Below, piece by piece: positions 1-10,200 of a DNA stretch of 64,000 bases. How positions within the stretch are numbered: the first letter of the stretch is position 1; every line of letters begins with the position of its first letter. Made by a program: the position numbers and the translations under genes. The stretch lies in contig CAJTME010000013.1 of NCBI GenBank assembly GCA_910577315.1, positions 1 through 64,000 on the forward strand, in the 5' to 3' direction. Source of the stretch: an uncultured Muribaculaceae bacterium (GTDB lineage Bacteria; Bacteroidota; Bacteroidia; Bacteroidales; Muribaculaceae). Below the pieces are notes generated by a model. The model saw nothing but the letters and a program-made list of their open reading frames with translations. It made no database searches and was not told where the DNA came from.

Positions 1-14
1 ACCGCCCCCTATCC

Positions 15-51
15 GAGCCCCGGACGAGAAATCGCCCGGGGCTCTTTTTTT
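15..51 (+). terminator. Intrinsic terminator
   Basis: GAGCCCCGG and CCGGGGCTC form a 9-bp GC-rich stem around a 12-nt loop, followed by an unbroken run of T. It would end a gene lying left of the window. From here to the promoter at 266 I see no gene. Confidence 0.85.
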
Positions 52-265
52 GTATAGCTGCGGCGCGGACTGATGATTCATATTGCGGGAGGGGGCAGTC
101 AAGTGGTGGTTTGATTTTCCATGATTTAATTTTGCTGAGAGCTATTTCATCTTTGTCCTTTACTGCTGGCTAGTATTACTACTTTATCCACTCGTTGTGG
201 AATGTTAACATGCTTGTATCCAGCGGTTTTTAATTGAAGGCTCACTACATTTTCGCTGCATCTTG

Positions 266-296
266 TTGATTTTGAACTGCACCAGTTGTAAATTTG
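266..296 (+). promoter_or_regulatory. Bacteroidota-type promoter for the GH31 gene
   Basis: TTG (266-268), a 20-nt spacer and TAAATTTG (289-296) match the -33/-7 consensus of the Bacteroidota housekeeping sigma factor. Transcription would start near 303, about 16 nt before the ATG at 319. Confidence 0.65.
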
Positions 297-318
297 CAAA
301 AAATTAAATCCGCTATCA

Positions 319-2669
319 ATGAACGCGAAATCTCTACTGGCTGCATTAGGGAATGGCAGCTTTATCGTATGCTTAATTTTTTACTTCGGCATTGGATTGA
401 AGGTAAATGCCGTAAATAACCCTATGGCAGCTTCCGGCTCGACAATAATATCCGGCAACGTCCGCTTTACCGTTCTAACTCCTGAAATGATACGAATAGA
501 ATATAGCGGCGCGGGCGTTTTTGAGGATAGGGCTACTTTCGCGGTTGTAAACCGCGATCTGGAAGTACCGCCCTTTGAGAGGTCGGAAGATGAGGAATAT
601 CTCTATATCAATACTGATAAACTATCGCTGAAATACCGTAAGGGCACAGAGCCTTTGACGATTCCAGCTTCGTCGCGTAACCTCTTGATTAAATTTAACC
701 ATGATGGTCGTGAGGTTTCATGGTATCCGGGAATGACCGATTCGCTTAACCTTAAAGGAACGTGCCGCACTCTTGATGGCAGTAATGGGGACAATAAGCG
801 TTCGGAACTTGAAAATGGTCTTATTTCCGTTCAGGTTGGGCAGTCATTGACGACTCATGGACGGCAGTCCGTCCAGACGGAAGCAGGTCTTTCGCACTTC
901 AAAATAACAATGAGATAGGTTTTGACTGGTGGGCAGAGCGGAAGGATACCGATGCTCTCGACATCTATTTCCTGGGGTATGGCCACAATTATAAAAAAGC
1001 ATTTTTCGACTTTACTAAGATCGCCGGAAAAATTCCCCTGCCACCTGCTTATGTATTCGGTTATTGGTATAGCAAATATGCGTCCTATACGTCTGATGAT
1101 TATCGGAATATCATGTCAGAACTTGCCGAAAACGACATTCCGTGTGACGTGATGATTCTTGACATGGACTGGCATTGGAATGGTGATGAAAATGATTCTG
1201 ATGGGCGCGGTGGATGGACTGGCTGGAGTTGGAATACCAAATTAATACCAAATCCACAGGAATTGCTTGAAGACATACATTCCAAGAATTTCAAAATAGG
1301 ACTGAATCTACATCCTGCGGATGGCATCACTAAGTCTGAATCACCTGAATATTTCGCTCAAATGAATTCACATTTGAAAGGTAAATATGGTGATGGCGAT
1401 AATATCCCTTGGATATTGGACAATCCTGACTTTGCCAATGTATTTGCAAATACAATTCTCCGGCAGCATGAGGAGGAAGGTGTGGATTTCTGGTGGTTGG
1501 ATTGGCAACAGCATCTGACAAGCCCATACACCCATGGTCTCGGAGAAACATTTTGGTGCAACCATGTGTTCTTTAACGACATGATAAAAAATAGACCTGA
1601 ACGGCGCCCGATGATTTTCCACCGTTGGGGCGGTTTAGGGAGCCATCGTTATCAAATTGGGTTTTCCGGTGATGCGTTGATCAATTTTCCGACTCTTGCA
1701 TTCCAGCCTTATTTCACCGCGACTGCGTCAAATGTCGGTTACGGTTACTGGGGACATGATTTGGGAGGTCACGCATGGACAGATGAATCAAATGCCAATA
1801 ATCCCGACCTTGTACTACGCTGGCTGCAATTCGGCGTTTTCACACCGATTTTCCGCACTCATGCGACCAAAGATAGCCGTATTGAGCGTCAGATTTGGAA
1901 ATTTCCGAATTTTCCAACCATGCTTGAAGCTGTAAAGTTGCGTTATGCCTTGTTCCCCTACATATATACTATGGCGAGAGAAGCTTATGACACCGGCGTT
2001 TCCATATGTCGTCCTCTATATTATGATTTCCCCGGAGTTGAAGAAGCCTATTCGTATGAAGGTGAATACATGTTTGGCAATGACATTCTTGTGGCCCCCA
2101 TCACAGAAGCTGCTGTAAACGGCATCAGCGCCAAAGAGATTTGGTTTCCCGAGGGGAAATGGCTGTGTGTCCCTACGAATGAATTAATTGAAGGTCCCTG
2201 CGTGAAAACAATGACATTTACGCAAGAACAGATTCCATATTTCTTCAAACAAGGGGCTATCATACCATTTAACCCCGAAACGGTAAAGAATGTGACTGAG
2301 CGACCCGACGAATTGATTCTCAATATCCTTGCAGGCGCAAATGGTGAAAGTCATATGTATGAAGATAAGGGGAATAATTCAGATTACGATGAGAACTATG
2401 CTATCACCAAGTTGACATATATTGCAGATGATGCGGCCGATGAATTTATAATAGCTCCACGAGAAATAAAGGGCAGCATACCCGGGCTGAAAAGTGAGCG
2501 TTCATATACTTTGAACGTGTATAACTGTAGCAAACCAGAAAGCATATATGTATCGGGCAATCCACTTGCCCCAAATAATTATTATTATAATCCAAAGCTG
2601 CGAAAACTTGTTGTAAAAGTTCCTAAGACTGGTTGTGATTCTGAAGTCAGGGTCATAAGTAGGCATTGA
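319..2669 (+). pseudogene. GH31 family alpha-glycosidase, broken by a frameshift
   Basis: Two reading frames together make one glycoside hydrolase family 31 enzyme, a retaining alpha-glucosidase or alpha-xylosidase type. The first part (319 to about 828) has a hydrophobic N-terminal segment and the GH31 N-terminal beta-sandwich. The family motif GLISRSGWAVIDDSW is split: GLIS is read in the first frame and RSGWAVIDDSW in the second, as expected from loss of one C near 826-829. The second frame runs on without a stop to 2669; its first ATG is at 1113. It carries the TIM barrel with the nucleophile region WWLDWQQ, the acid/base region GFSGDA, a distal sandwich and a DUF5110-like end. As written, translation stops at 918, ahead of all catalytic residues. 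The repaired protein would be about 783 aa, a normal length. The alternative is a sequencing or assembly error. Confidence 0.85.
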
Positions 2670-2811
2670 AAATGGCGGGTATCAGCAAGTGAGGCAATTG
2701 AAGGCCACGCTCATCTTTATTAATAACAGCAGGTTACAGGAATTTCTTTACATCAACAATAGTTAAATTAATGTTAAATTTGCACTAATTAGTTAAATTA
2801 GTCTAAAAGAG

Positions 2812-2842
2812 TTGCAAGTTAAGAAAATTAAAGATATATTTG
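2812..2842 (+). promoter_or_regulatory. Bacteroidota-type promoter for the LRR protein pair
   Basis: TTG (2812-2814), 20 nt, then TATATTTG (2835-2842). Transcription would start near 2849, about 30 nt before the ATG at 2880. A second -7-like box, TAAATTTG, lies at 2775-2782. Confidence 0.7.
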
Positions 2843-2879
2843 CGAAAATTCAAAATGTTAACTTAATCTGTATTTTGCC

Positions 2880-3887
2880 ATGAAATTAATGCGTTTTTGC
2901 ACAGCTTTGCTGTATTTATTAATTACGTGCGGCGCATTTGCTCAGGCTTATTCGCTTGAGATTGATGGCGTGAGATATTGGGTTGAGGATGGTGCGAATT
3001 ATGCGTGTGCAGAGGCCGGCGAAAATTGTGTCGGTGATATAACTATCATGCGTATAATAACGTTTGAAGACGATGCGGGTGCAACATATAATGTGCGAGA
3101 AATCAGGACAGCTGCATTTTTGGGATGTGATGGACTTACATCAGTTACAATTGAGGATGCGAGTTTCATGATTTATATACGTGAAGGGGCGTTTGCTGAT
3201 TGTCCTGTTATGCACACAATTGGATTGCCATCCAATGTGAATATTTATCCGGATATTGTTGACGGCAAGGATGCTCTTAAGAATATTGTGTGCATGGCTA
3301 AGACGCCTCCGAGTGTAAATTCAGATGCTGTCAGGAATCTGCCAAATGTACGGCTTTATGTGCCGGATGAAAATGTGACGCAGTATACGTCTGTGACGCA
3401 AGGCTTTTGGTCTTCATTTGCAGGCCGCGTATTCCCTTTGTCTGAATATGTGCCGGAGGGACCGGTCAGTCCGACTATGGTGCGGATAGCCATTAACGGC
3501 GGACATCTTGTGTTGCCCTCTCTGAAAGCCGGTGATGAGATTATTTTTGAGGCAGAGCCGGGGCTTGGAGTATATTTGCCCGGAGAAGACACTCCTTTCA
3601 AGGGAGAAACTCACACGATTGTAGTGCCGGCAAATGCAGGCGAGATTGTCTATTCTCCCATGTTCATCACGGAGGCAATGTCGTCGGTGGATGATGCGGA
3701 TGTCGTGGTTCCGCAGGTTGCGGTCAAAGGCAATGTCGTGGAAATCCTTAATGCTGGCGATGCCGAAATTGTCATTACCGCCATGAATGGGACGCAAGTC
3801 TATCGCGGTCATAAATTGTCGCATTGTTTGACCGTCGGGGTGTATATCGTGTCGGTTGGAGATTATAATTTTAAAGTTGCTATCTGA
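2880..3887 (+). CDS. Secreted BspA-like leucine-rich-repeat (LRR_5) protein
   Basis: The 335-aa product starts with a clear signal peptide (residues 1-22, cleaved after AFAQA). Residues about 60-150 hold degenerate LRR_5 repeats of the BspA type (AFLGCDGLTSVTI, AFADCPVMHTIGLPS). The last about 40 residues form a compact beta-rich tail ending GVYIVSVGDYNFKVAI, like the type IX secretion sorting tails of this group but less conserved. The protein should be exported and possibly surface-bound, where such proteins usually serve adhesion. No enzyme motif is visible. A paralogue follows directly, with its ATG two bases after this stop codon. Confidence 0.75.
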   Translation: MKLMRFCTALLYLLITCGAFAQAYSLEIDGVRYWVEDGANYACAEAGENCVGDITIMRIITFEDDAGATYNVREIRTAAFLGCDGLTSVTIEDASFMIYIREGAFADCPVMHTIGLPSNVNIYPDIVDGKDALKNIVCMAKTPPSVNSDAVRNLPNVRLYVPDENVTQYTSVTQGFWSSFAGRVFPLSEYVPEGPVSPTMVRIAINGGHLVLPSLKAGDEIIFEAEPGLGVYLPGEDTPFKGETHTIVVPANAGEIVYSPMFITEAMSSVDDADVVVPQVAVKGNVVEILNAGDAEIVITAMNGTQVYRGHKLSHCLTVGVYIVSVGDYNFKVAI

Positions 3888-3888
3888 A

Positions 3889-4962
3889 ATGATGTTTAAA
3901 AAAGTGATTTTGGCGTCTTGCATGGCATTGTCGTTCAATGCATGGGCCGTGGAAGATGTGGTGATTGCCGGTATTGGTTATGAGCGAATCAGCGACGGTG
4001 TGTGCCAGGCGTATGCGACGCCTTATTTTTCATCAAGTCAGGCGGTCGTGAAGCGAAATGTGGTTTTTACTGATGAAAATGGAAAGACCGAGACCTGTGG
4101 AGTGCATCGTCTTCGCCGTGACGCTTTCAAGGGAGCGGAGACCATGACATCGTTTGTGGTGGAAGAACCTCAGGGCGAGGGATTTTCCAGAATGGTGATT
4201 TTTGACAATGTATTCCAGAACTGCACGAACCTAACGACGATTGAGTTGCCGTCCGATTTGCTGACAGTGGTGGTTAATGCCTTTAACGGATGTGACAAAC
4301 TTACAACCATTGTTTGTCGGGCCGAGGAAGTCCCGTCGGCATTCTATTCCACGGCAGATGTCGCTGATTTTGACCCACATAACCATGTTGTGCTTTATGT
4401 GCCTGATGCGAGCGTGGGTAAGTATAGCGCCCTTGAAAAGCCCGATGACAAATATGAATTCTGGAGTTCGTTTGACATTCGCCCGCTGTCGCAGTACGAT
4501 GGCGGTGGAACTGAGCCCGAGAAGCCCGGTGATGTGCATGGTGTGGAATTGCGTCTGCCGCTCGGCACGTTCACGATGTTGGATGCCGTGGAGGGTGACC
4601 GCATCAAGCTCACGGCCGACATGGATTCCAAGCTTGTCTCAGTTTATTTCAACGATGTCGATATGGTTGACAGAGTGGAGAAAGGCATATTTTATCTCCC
4701 GTCATTCTCAGGCACAGCCGTAATACGCCCTGTCTTCGAACTTAACAGTTCCTTGAAAGTCCAATCGGCAGAAGTCTCGCCAGTCAAAGTGAAACTTAAT
4801 GGCAATCAGGTTGATATAGAGGGGCTCGGACTCAACGACCGGGTGCTGGTGACTGCACTGGATGGGCGTGTGGTTTATGAAGGCCGAGAAACCTCAATTC
4901 AGCTTGCCAGCGGGGTTTATATCCTGTCAACCCCTAAGCGCACCTTCAAATTCGCGCTTTAA
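3889..4962 (+). CDS. Secreted BspA-like LRR protein, paralogue of its neighbour
   Basis: I place the start at the ATG of 3889, because residues from there (MMFKKVILASCMALSFNAWA) form a signal peptide; an upstream in-frame ATG at 3856 lies inside the preceding gene. The 357-aa product has LRR_5-like repeats (AFKGAETMTSFVVEE, VFQNCTNLTTIELPS, AFNGCDKLTTIVC). It shares the block YVPD...FWSSF...PLSQY with the upstream protein, which has YVPD...FWSSF...PLSEY, so the two are a diverged tandem duplication. It ends with a sorting-tail-like segment (VYEGRETSIQLASGVYIL). Probably cotranscribed with the gene before it. Function unknown beyond likely surface binding. Confidence 0.72.
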   Translation: MMFKKVILASCMALSFNAWAVEDVVIAGIGYERISDGVCQAYATPYFSSSQAVVKRNVVFTDENGKTETCGVHRLRRDAFKGAETMTSFVVEEPQGEGFSRMVIFDNVFQNCTNLTTIELPSDLLTVVVNAFNGCDKLTTIVCRAEEVPSAFYSTADVADFDPHNHVVLYVPDASVGKYSALEKPDDKYEFWSSFDIRPLSQYDGGGTEPEKPGDVHGVELRLPLGTFTMLDAVEGDRIKLTADMDSKLVSVYFNDVDMVDRVEKGIFYLPSFSGTAVIRPVFELNSSLKVQSAEVSPVKVKLNGNQVDIEGLGLNDRVLVTALDGRVVYEGRETSIQLASGVYILSTPKRTFKFAL

Positions 4963-4979
4963 GTTGAGCCGGTCAATGG

Positions 4980-5243
4980 CTATCTCTTTTGAAGGATTGT
5001 CTTCATGCGGGTGAGGCCGGCTTTGCCGAGTATCAGCAGGGCGGTGTATTGGGCGCTTTTGGCCAGGCCGAAGAATATCACCCAAAGCACCCCTTTTGCC
5101 GTGGTTGATATTGGAAGCAACATCTGCGCGAATGATATTACGTAGCAGACTGCACATATTGCCGCCACAACCAATCCCGTGCGGAACGAAAGGCGGCTGA
5201 GCCACGATTTCAGTCGGTCAAAGACTTTTTTGTTATCATTCAT
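4980..5243 (-). CDS. Small two-helix membrane protein, unknown function
   Basis: This 87-aa protein has a basic N-terminus (KKVFDRLKSWLSRLSFR), two hydrophobic helices (about 22-46 and 52-72) and a basic C-terminal tail. Its ATG overlaps the stop codon of the LytTR regulator by 4 nt (ATGA), so the two are translationally coupled and it is the last gene of the two-component operon. I do not recognise a named family with certainty. Coupling suggests an inner-membrane accessory or target of the signalling pair, which is inference only. Confidence 0.65.
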   Translation of the reverse strand: MNDNKKVFDRLKSWLSRLSFRTGLVVAAICAVCYVISFAQMLLPISTTAKGVLWVIFFGLAKSAQYTALLILGKAGLTRMKTILQKR

Positions 5244-5932
5244 TTTATTCCGAGAATTGTAATTGCGGTTTCGGCGTATTGCCGTCCGATTGGAATGATG
5301 GTGCCATCGTTCATTATTATTTCCTGTCGGCTGAAACGCTCGGCTTTTGTACGGGCGATAATGAACGAGCGGTGGACGCGCACAAATATTTCAGGCGGAA
5401 GCATCGCACCGACATTTTTCAGTGTCAGGCGCGTGATGGTGCAACGCCCTGATGTGCGGAATATTTTGGAATATCCTTCCATGGCCTCGATGTAGACAAT
5501 GTCATCGAGTGGGATGGAAACTGAGGAATATTCTTGCTTGACGGTTATGGATTCTTGGGCGGGTGCCGGTTTTGCGGAAAGCCGTCGCTTGGCCTTTCCT
5601 ACCGCCGTCTGAAAACGGGAGTATGCAAAAGGTTTGTGAAGATAGTCCACTGCATCGAGGTTGAATCCATCAATGGCATAGTCGAGATATGCAGTTGTGA
5701 AAATCACGCATGTGTCGCGGCTGATTTTGGCAGCTACGTCCAGCCCGGACATCCCTTCCATTTCTATGTCCAGAAAGACTATATCGGGCTTTATCCGGGC
5801 CGCCAGGCGAAGTCCTTCGGTGGGGTCGGTGGTGACTGTAAGTTCTATGCCGCCCATGCGTTCGCAGAATTTTCCTATGACTTGCAGGGCAGGGGGCTCG
5901 TCGTCTATGGCTATGCACCGTATGGGTTTCAT
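5240..5932 (-). CDS. LytTR-family response regulator
   Basis: The 230-aa protein has an N-terminal receiver domain with the acidic pair D10/D11, phospho-acceptor D55 (VFLDIEM), T80 and K100 (HKPF). From about residue 125 a LytTR DNA-binding domain follows (VYIEAMEGYSKIF, FVRVHRSFIIA), complete to the end. LytR/AlgR regulators control envelope, carbohydrate or competence genes in many bacteria; the targets here cannot be read from sequence. It overlaps the kinase gene upstream by 4 nt, so it is its cognate partner. Confidence 0.93.
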   Translation of the reverse strand: MKPIRCIAIDDEPPALQVIGKFCERMGGIELTVTTDPTEGLRLAARIKPDIVFLDIEMEGMSGLDVAAKISRDTCVIFTTAYLDYAIDGFNLDAVDYLHKPFAYSRFQTAVGKAKRRLSAKPAPAQESITVKQEYSSVSIPLDDIVYIEAMEGYSKIFRTSGRCTITRLTLKNVGAMLPPEIFVRVHRSFIIARTKAERFSRQEIIMNDGTIIPIGRQYAETAITILGIK

Positions 5933-6972
5933 TGAAGTTGGATATTGAGGGTTACGAAAAACTCGCCGTCGGCCTCGGTGGTATCGAGGGTATGGCGCCC
6001 AGGATACAATGCGCCCAGACGGGCACGGCAGTTTTCTATGCCGACCGGCATTTCAGTTCTGAATTCGTCGGCGCGTTTTACAATGCGGTTGCGGGTGGTG
6101 AAAGTTAGCTGGCCGTCATACAGCGTGAGGGATATTGAGATATGGCAGTCGCTGCGGGTTGACGCTCCATATTTAAATGCGTTTTCCACAAAGGTCAGCA
6201 GCACCATCGGCGGTATCAATGCATTGGGTTCGTCGGCTTTATAATTCCATTCCACGTGGGTATGGCTGTCGAGGCGTATAGCCTGCAGATCGATGTATGA
6301 TGATATATATCCGGCCTCGTCATCAACGGTTACCCATTCCTTATCAATTGACGAATAGGTGTATTTCAGTATGTCAGTGAATTTTATGAACGCGTCCTCA
6401 GCCTTCTCGGATGTCCCTATGACAAGACTGTATAGCGAATTGAGGGTGTTGAACAGAAAGTGGGGGCTGATCTGCGCCTTGAACATTGCCAGGTTGGCTT
6501 TGTCGCGCTGGCTCTCGATCTGTCGTTTTAGCAACAGCTGTTCATATAGCTCGCATACGAAGGCAACCGAGAGCGAGTAGCCCGCGACGAGCGAGAACAT
6601 GAGCCACAGGGTGAGCATCACCCCGTGGTCGCGGATGCGGGTCTGGTAGGCCGACATGTATGGCGTCACGAAATCGACATCGGGAAGCCGGTAGCGTGAC
6701 AGCATGTAGGTTCCACCCACCAGCACCGCCGTCAGGCCGACGAGTGGCGCGTATGATTTCGAGATAATTTTCCGGGGGACATTTATAATTCTTATGGCAA
6801 AATAGCACAGGTACAGGAAGCCGCACACGAGCCAGAAGAACACCGGCCAACTTGTCAACCAATAGCGGGCCGGCCCGAGCAGGATGAGGGCCGGCATCAG
6901 GACAGCGCAGAAAAATATGTCGAAAATCAACGCTGTCTTGTTCTCGAGAAATTTGGTGAGGTTGGGCAACAC
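5929..6972 (-). CDS. LytS/YehU-type sensor histidine kinase
   Basis: The 347-aa protein begins with four hydrophobic segments (about 15-33, 43-61, 78-92, 117-140). A coiled linker and the His_kinase (PF06580) signature ISPHFLFNTLN follow, with the phospho-accepting histidine at 171. The ATPase part has the N-box (LTFVENAFKYG). There is no periplasmic sensing domain of size, so it probably senses within or near the membrane. Cognate to the LytTR regulator that overlaps its 3' end. It is transcribed away from the SusC gene. Confidence 0.92.
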   Translation of the reverse strand: MLPNLTKFLENKTALIFDIFFCAVLMPALILLGPARYWLTSWPVFFWLVCGFLYLCYFAIRIINVPRKIISKSYAPLVGLTAVLVGGTYMLSRYRLPDVDFVTPYMSAYQTRIRDHGVMLTLWLMFSLVAGYSLSVAFVCELYEQLLLKRQIESQRDKANLAMFKAQISPHFLFNTLNSLYSLVIGTSEKAEDAFIKFTDILKYTYSSIDKEWVTVDDEAGYISSYIDLQAIRLDSHTHVEWNYKADEPNALIPPMVLLTFVENAFKYGASTRSDCHISISLTLYDGQLTFTTRNRIVKRADEFRTEMPVGIENCRARLGALYPGRHTLDTTEADGEFFVTLNIQLQ

Positions 6973-7084
6973 AATCGGTTTATATACGAAGATTACAAGG
7001 TGGGGGCATGGCAGTCAATGACCGAAATGACGGATGTCACGGAAACACGTTCAGGGTGTCATGGTCATTGCAGTAAACTTTTTG

Positions 7085-7115
7085 CAAAATTACGATAAAT
7101 CTGTCATGACACAAA
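7085..7115 (-). promoter_or_regulatory. Promoter for the kinase / LytTR operon
   Basis: On the minus strand TTTG (7115-7112), a 19-nt spacer and TAATTTTG (7092-7085) fit the Bacteroidota consensus. The predicted start near 7078 gives a leader of about 105 nt before the kinase ATG at 6972. Confidence 0.65.
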
Positions 7116-7189
7116 ATGTAAATTACGCCGTTGGCCGACACATTTGTGCTGTTGATTTACACATTCGTGCACATACGCGGAAAACATTC

Positions 7190-7197
7190 TATATTTG
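7190..7197 (+). promoter_or_regulatory. -7 box for the SusC/SusD operon
   Basis: TATATTTG is a perfect -7 element, 45 nt before the SusC ATG at 7243. The expected -33 position carries only TTCG (7164-7167), so this promoter looks weak or activator-dependent. Confidence 0.55.
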
Positions 7198-7242
7198 CAT
7201 GATTCTGTAAAGACCCTCTTAATCACTCCAATCATAATCTGA

Positions 7243-10200
7243 ATGAGAACTATAATAGCATTTTTGCTTTTGGTGCTGTCTGTGCCTGCCGCGAGGCTGG
7301 CGGCAGCCGACATTGTCGGTTCGGTTCTTGATGACAATGGCGACCCCGTCATCGGCGCGAGCGTTAACGTGAAAGGCAACTCCGAACTTGCCGTTGTTAC
7401 CGACCTTGACGGTAATTTCAGCCTTGCGGGTGTTCCGGCAGGAGCCACTCTCGAAATTTCCTATGTCGGTTACCAACCGCGGGAGGTGGCTGTCGCGGAT
7501 GGCAAGACCATGTATTCGATAACTTTGCGTCCCCGTGCTTCGCAGCTGGAAGAGGTAGTGGTGGTGGGCTATGGAGCCCAGCGCCGTGTCGACCTTACCG
7601 GCTCGGTGGCCACAATCGGGGCTGACGCGCTCGCCGACCGCCCCGTCACCAACGCCACCAACGCCCTGGCCGGCCTCGCACCAGGTCTTACCGTGACCAA
7701 CAGCGGAGGCAATACCCCGGGCTATGAATCACAGACCATACGCGTACGCGGCATGGGCACCCTCAACGATGCGGCCCCTCTTGTAGTGGTCGACGGCATG
7801 ACGGGAATAGCCATCAGCGATCTCAACCCGCAGGACATCGAGAGCATATCGGTGCTTAAGGATGCCGCATCTTCTGCCATATATGGTTCGCGTGCGGCCA
7901 ATGGCGTCATCCTCATCACTACGAAGCATGGCACCGAATCAGCACCCAGGCTTACGTACAGCGGTAATGTGGCGTTCGAGACTGTGGCAAAGCGTCTGAA
8001 CCTTGTCACTGACTATGCCGACTTCATGGAAATTCAGAATGCAGCCCTCATCATGAACGGGCAGGCTCCGCGTTTCTCCCAGGGTAAGATAGACGAATGG
8101 CGCAACGATGCCGGACGAAATCCGACCGTCTATCCCAATACCGACTGGCAGGACCATATTTACCGCAATCCGTCGGTGGTGCAGAACCACAATATCGGAA
8201 TCACGGGCGGCGGGCGCCGCGTCCGTTACAACGTGTCGCTGGGCTATGTCAACAATCCCGGTATAATCTATTACACGGATTACAGCCGTTATCAGCTCCG
8301 TTCAAACCTTGATGTCAACATAAAGCCATGGCTGACGGTGGGTACAAACCTGTTCGGTTATGTCGACAGCAACAATCCGTCATCAGAAAACGCGGCGGCC
8401 GGCGGTGACGTTATCTTCGGCTCGGGCGCGTTCAACACCGTGCCGGGCATGACGCTCTACGACCCCGCAACCGGTCTTTACGGAGGCATCCAGAATCCCG
8501 AAGAAGAGAATGTCAGCAATTTCAATCCCTACCGCCGCCAGTGGTTCTACAAGACGGAATTTCCGACTAAAACACGCCGGGGTGTGGCCAAACTCTATGC
8601 GCGGGTTCAGCCTGTCAAGGGACTCACAGTACAGGGCTCTTACACCTATAATTACTGGACCCGCCGAGTCGAGCAGCATCTAACCGACCGCGACCTCTAC
8701 CGTTTCACCGCCGACGGGCCGGTGTTGCTGCGCGAGGGCGTCGTGCGCACTTATATACGCCGCTACAACTATGCCAACACCTATCGGTCGTCGGACATCA
8801 CGGCAAGCTATTCGTTCAACATATCGAAACTTGAAGGCTCGGTGCTTGCAGGTGCCAGCCAGGAGTACAACAAGTATGAGAACGAGCAGTTCCTGAAATA
8901 TGACCTTATCGATGACCAGCTCACATCCATTGACGCCGCCGCAACCAATGGCCCGATTGGCGGCAACTTCACCGAATGGTCCATGCGCTCGTATTTCGGA
9001 CGCCTCAATCTCAACTGGGACAACAAATATCTTCTTGAAGCCAACCTCCGCGCCGACGGGTCGTCGAAATTCGCGCCCGGCGAGCGCTGGGGTTATTTTC
9101 CATCGGTTTCGGCCGGCTGGCGCCTGTCGGAAGAACGGTTCATGCGGGGCGCATCCTCATGGCTCAACAATCTTAAGATTCGCGCGTCGTACGGCTCGCT
9201 GGGCAATAACGCCACCACCAGCTATTACATGTACCAGTCGCTTTTCGCCACGGCCAATTACATCCTCAACGGAAACATCGCCGGCGGATTTGCGCAGACC
9301 GTGCTTTCAAATCCTAAACTCTCGTGGGAGAAGACCTATATGACCAACGTCGGCGTGGATTTCTCGATGCTGAATAGCCGTCTTAGCGGTTCAATCGAGG
9401 CTTACAGCAAGGACACCAAAGGCATCCTCATATCACTTCCCGCTCCGCTCGAACACGGAACGGCAACCGTGCCAAACCAAAATGCGGGCGAGGTGAACAA
9501 CAAGGGCCTTGAAGTTGACCTGCACTGGGCCGACCGTATCGGCCGGGTAAACTATAACGTCGGCTTCAACCTTGGCTTTGTAAATAATAAAGTGACGAAG
9601 TTCCAGGGCGATGTGTCGTCGATCAACGGCGTATATAAGATTCAGGAAGGGCGCCCCATCAACCAGCTGTATGTAGTCACCGTAGACCGCATAGTGCGTG
9701 ACCAGGCCGATTTGGACTACGTGCAGTCGCTGGTTGACGCCAACCCGGCATATTTCGCCACATTCCAGCGGCCTGAACTGGGAGATTTCCTCTATGCCGA
9801 TGCCAATGGCGACGGAGTGCTCGACAATGATGACCGTGTGGAGATTGGCTATGGAGCGTTGCCGCGTCTTACCTACGGTCTTAATCTTGGAGCGGAATGG
9901 AACGGCTTTGATTTCGCAATGTTCCTGCAAGGGGTGGGAGACTACAAGGTCTACTACAACAACCAGGCCTTCCGATTCGTAACCGTAATGGGACAGTCGC
10001 TCAACAAAGACATCACTGACAATGCCTGGACACCCGAAAATCCGTATGCCTCGACCTATCCCGTATTGCGCAACAACGCCGATGGCCGCAACAACATCGC
10101 CAGTGACGCATTCGTACACAATGCCGCCTATCTCCGATGTAAGAACATACAGCTCGGCTATACCGTGCCCCAAAGCATCACCCGCAAGTTTTTTGTCGAG

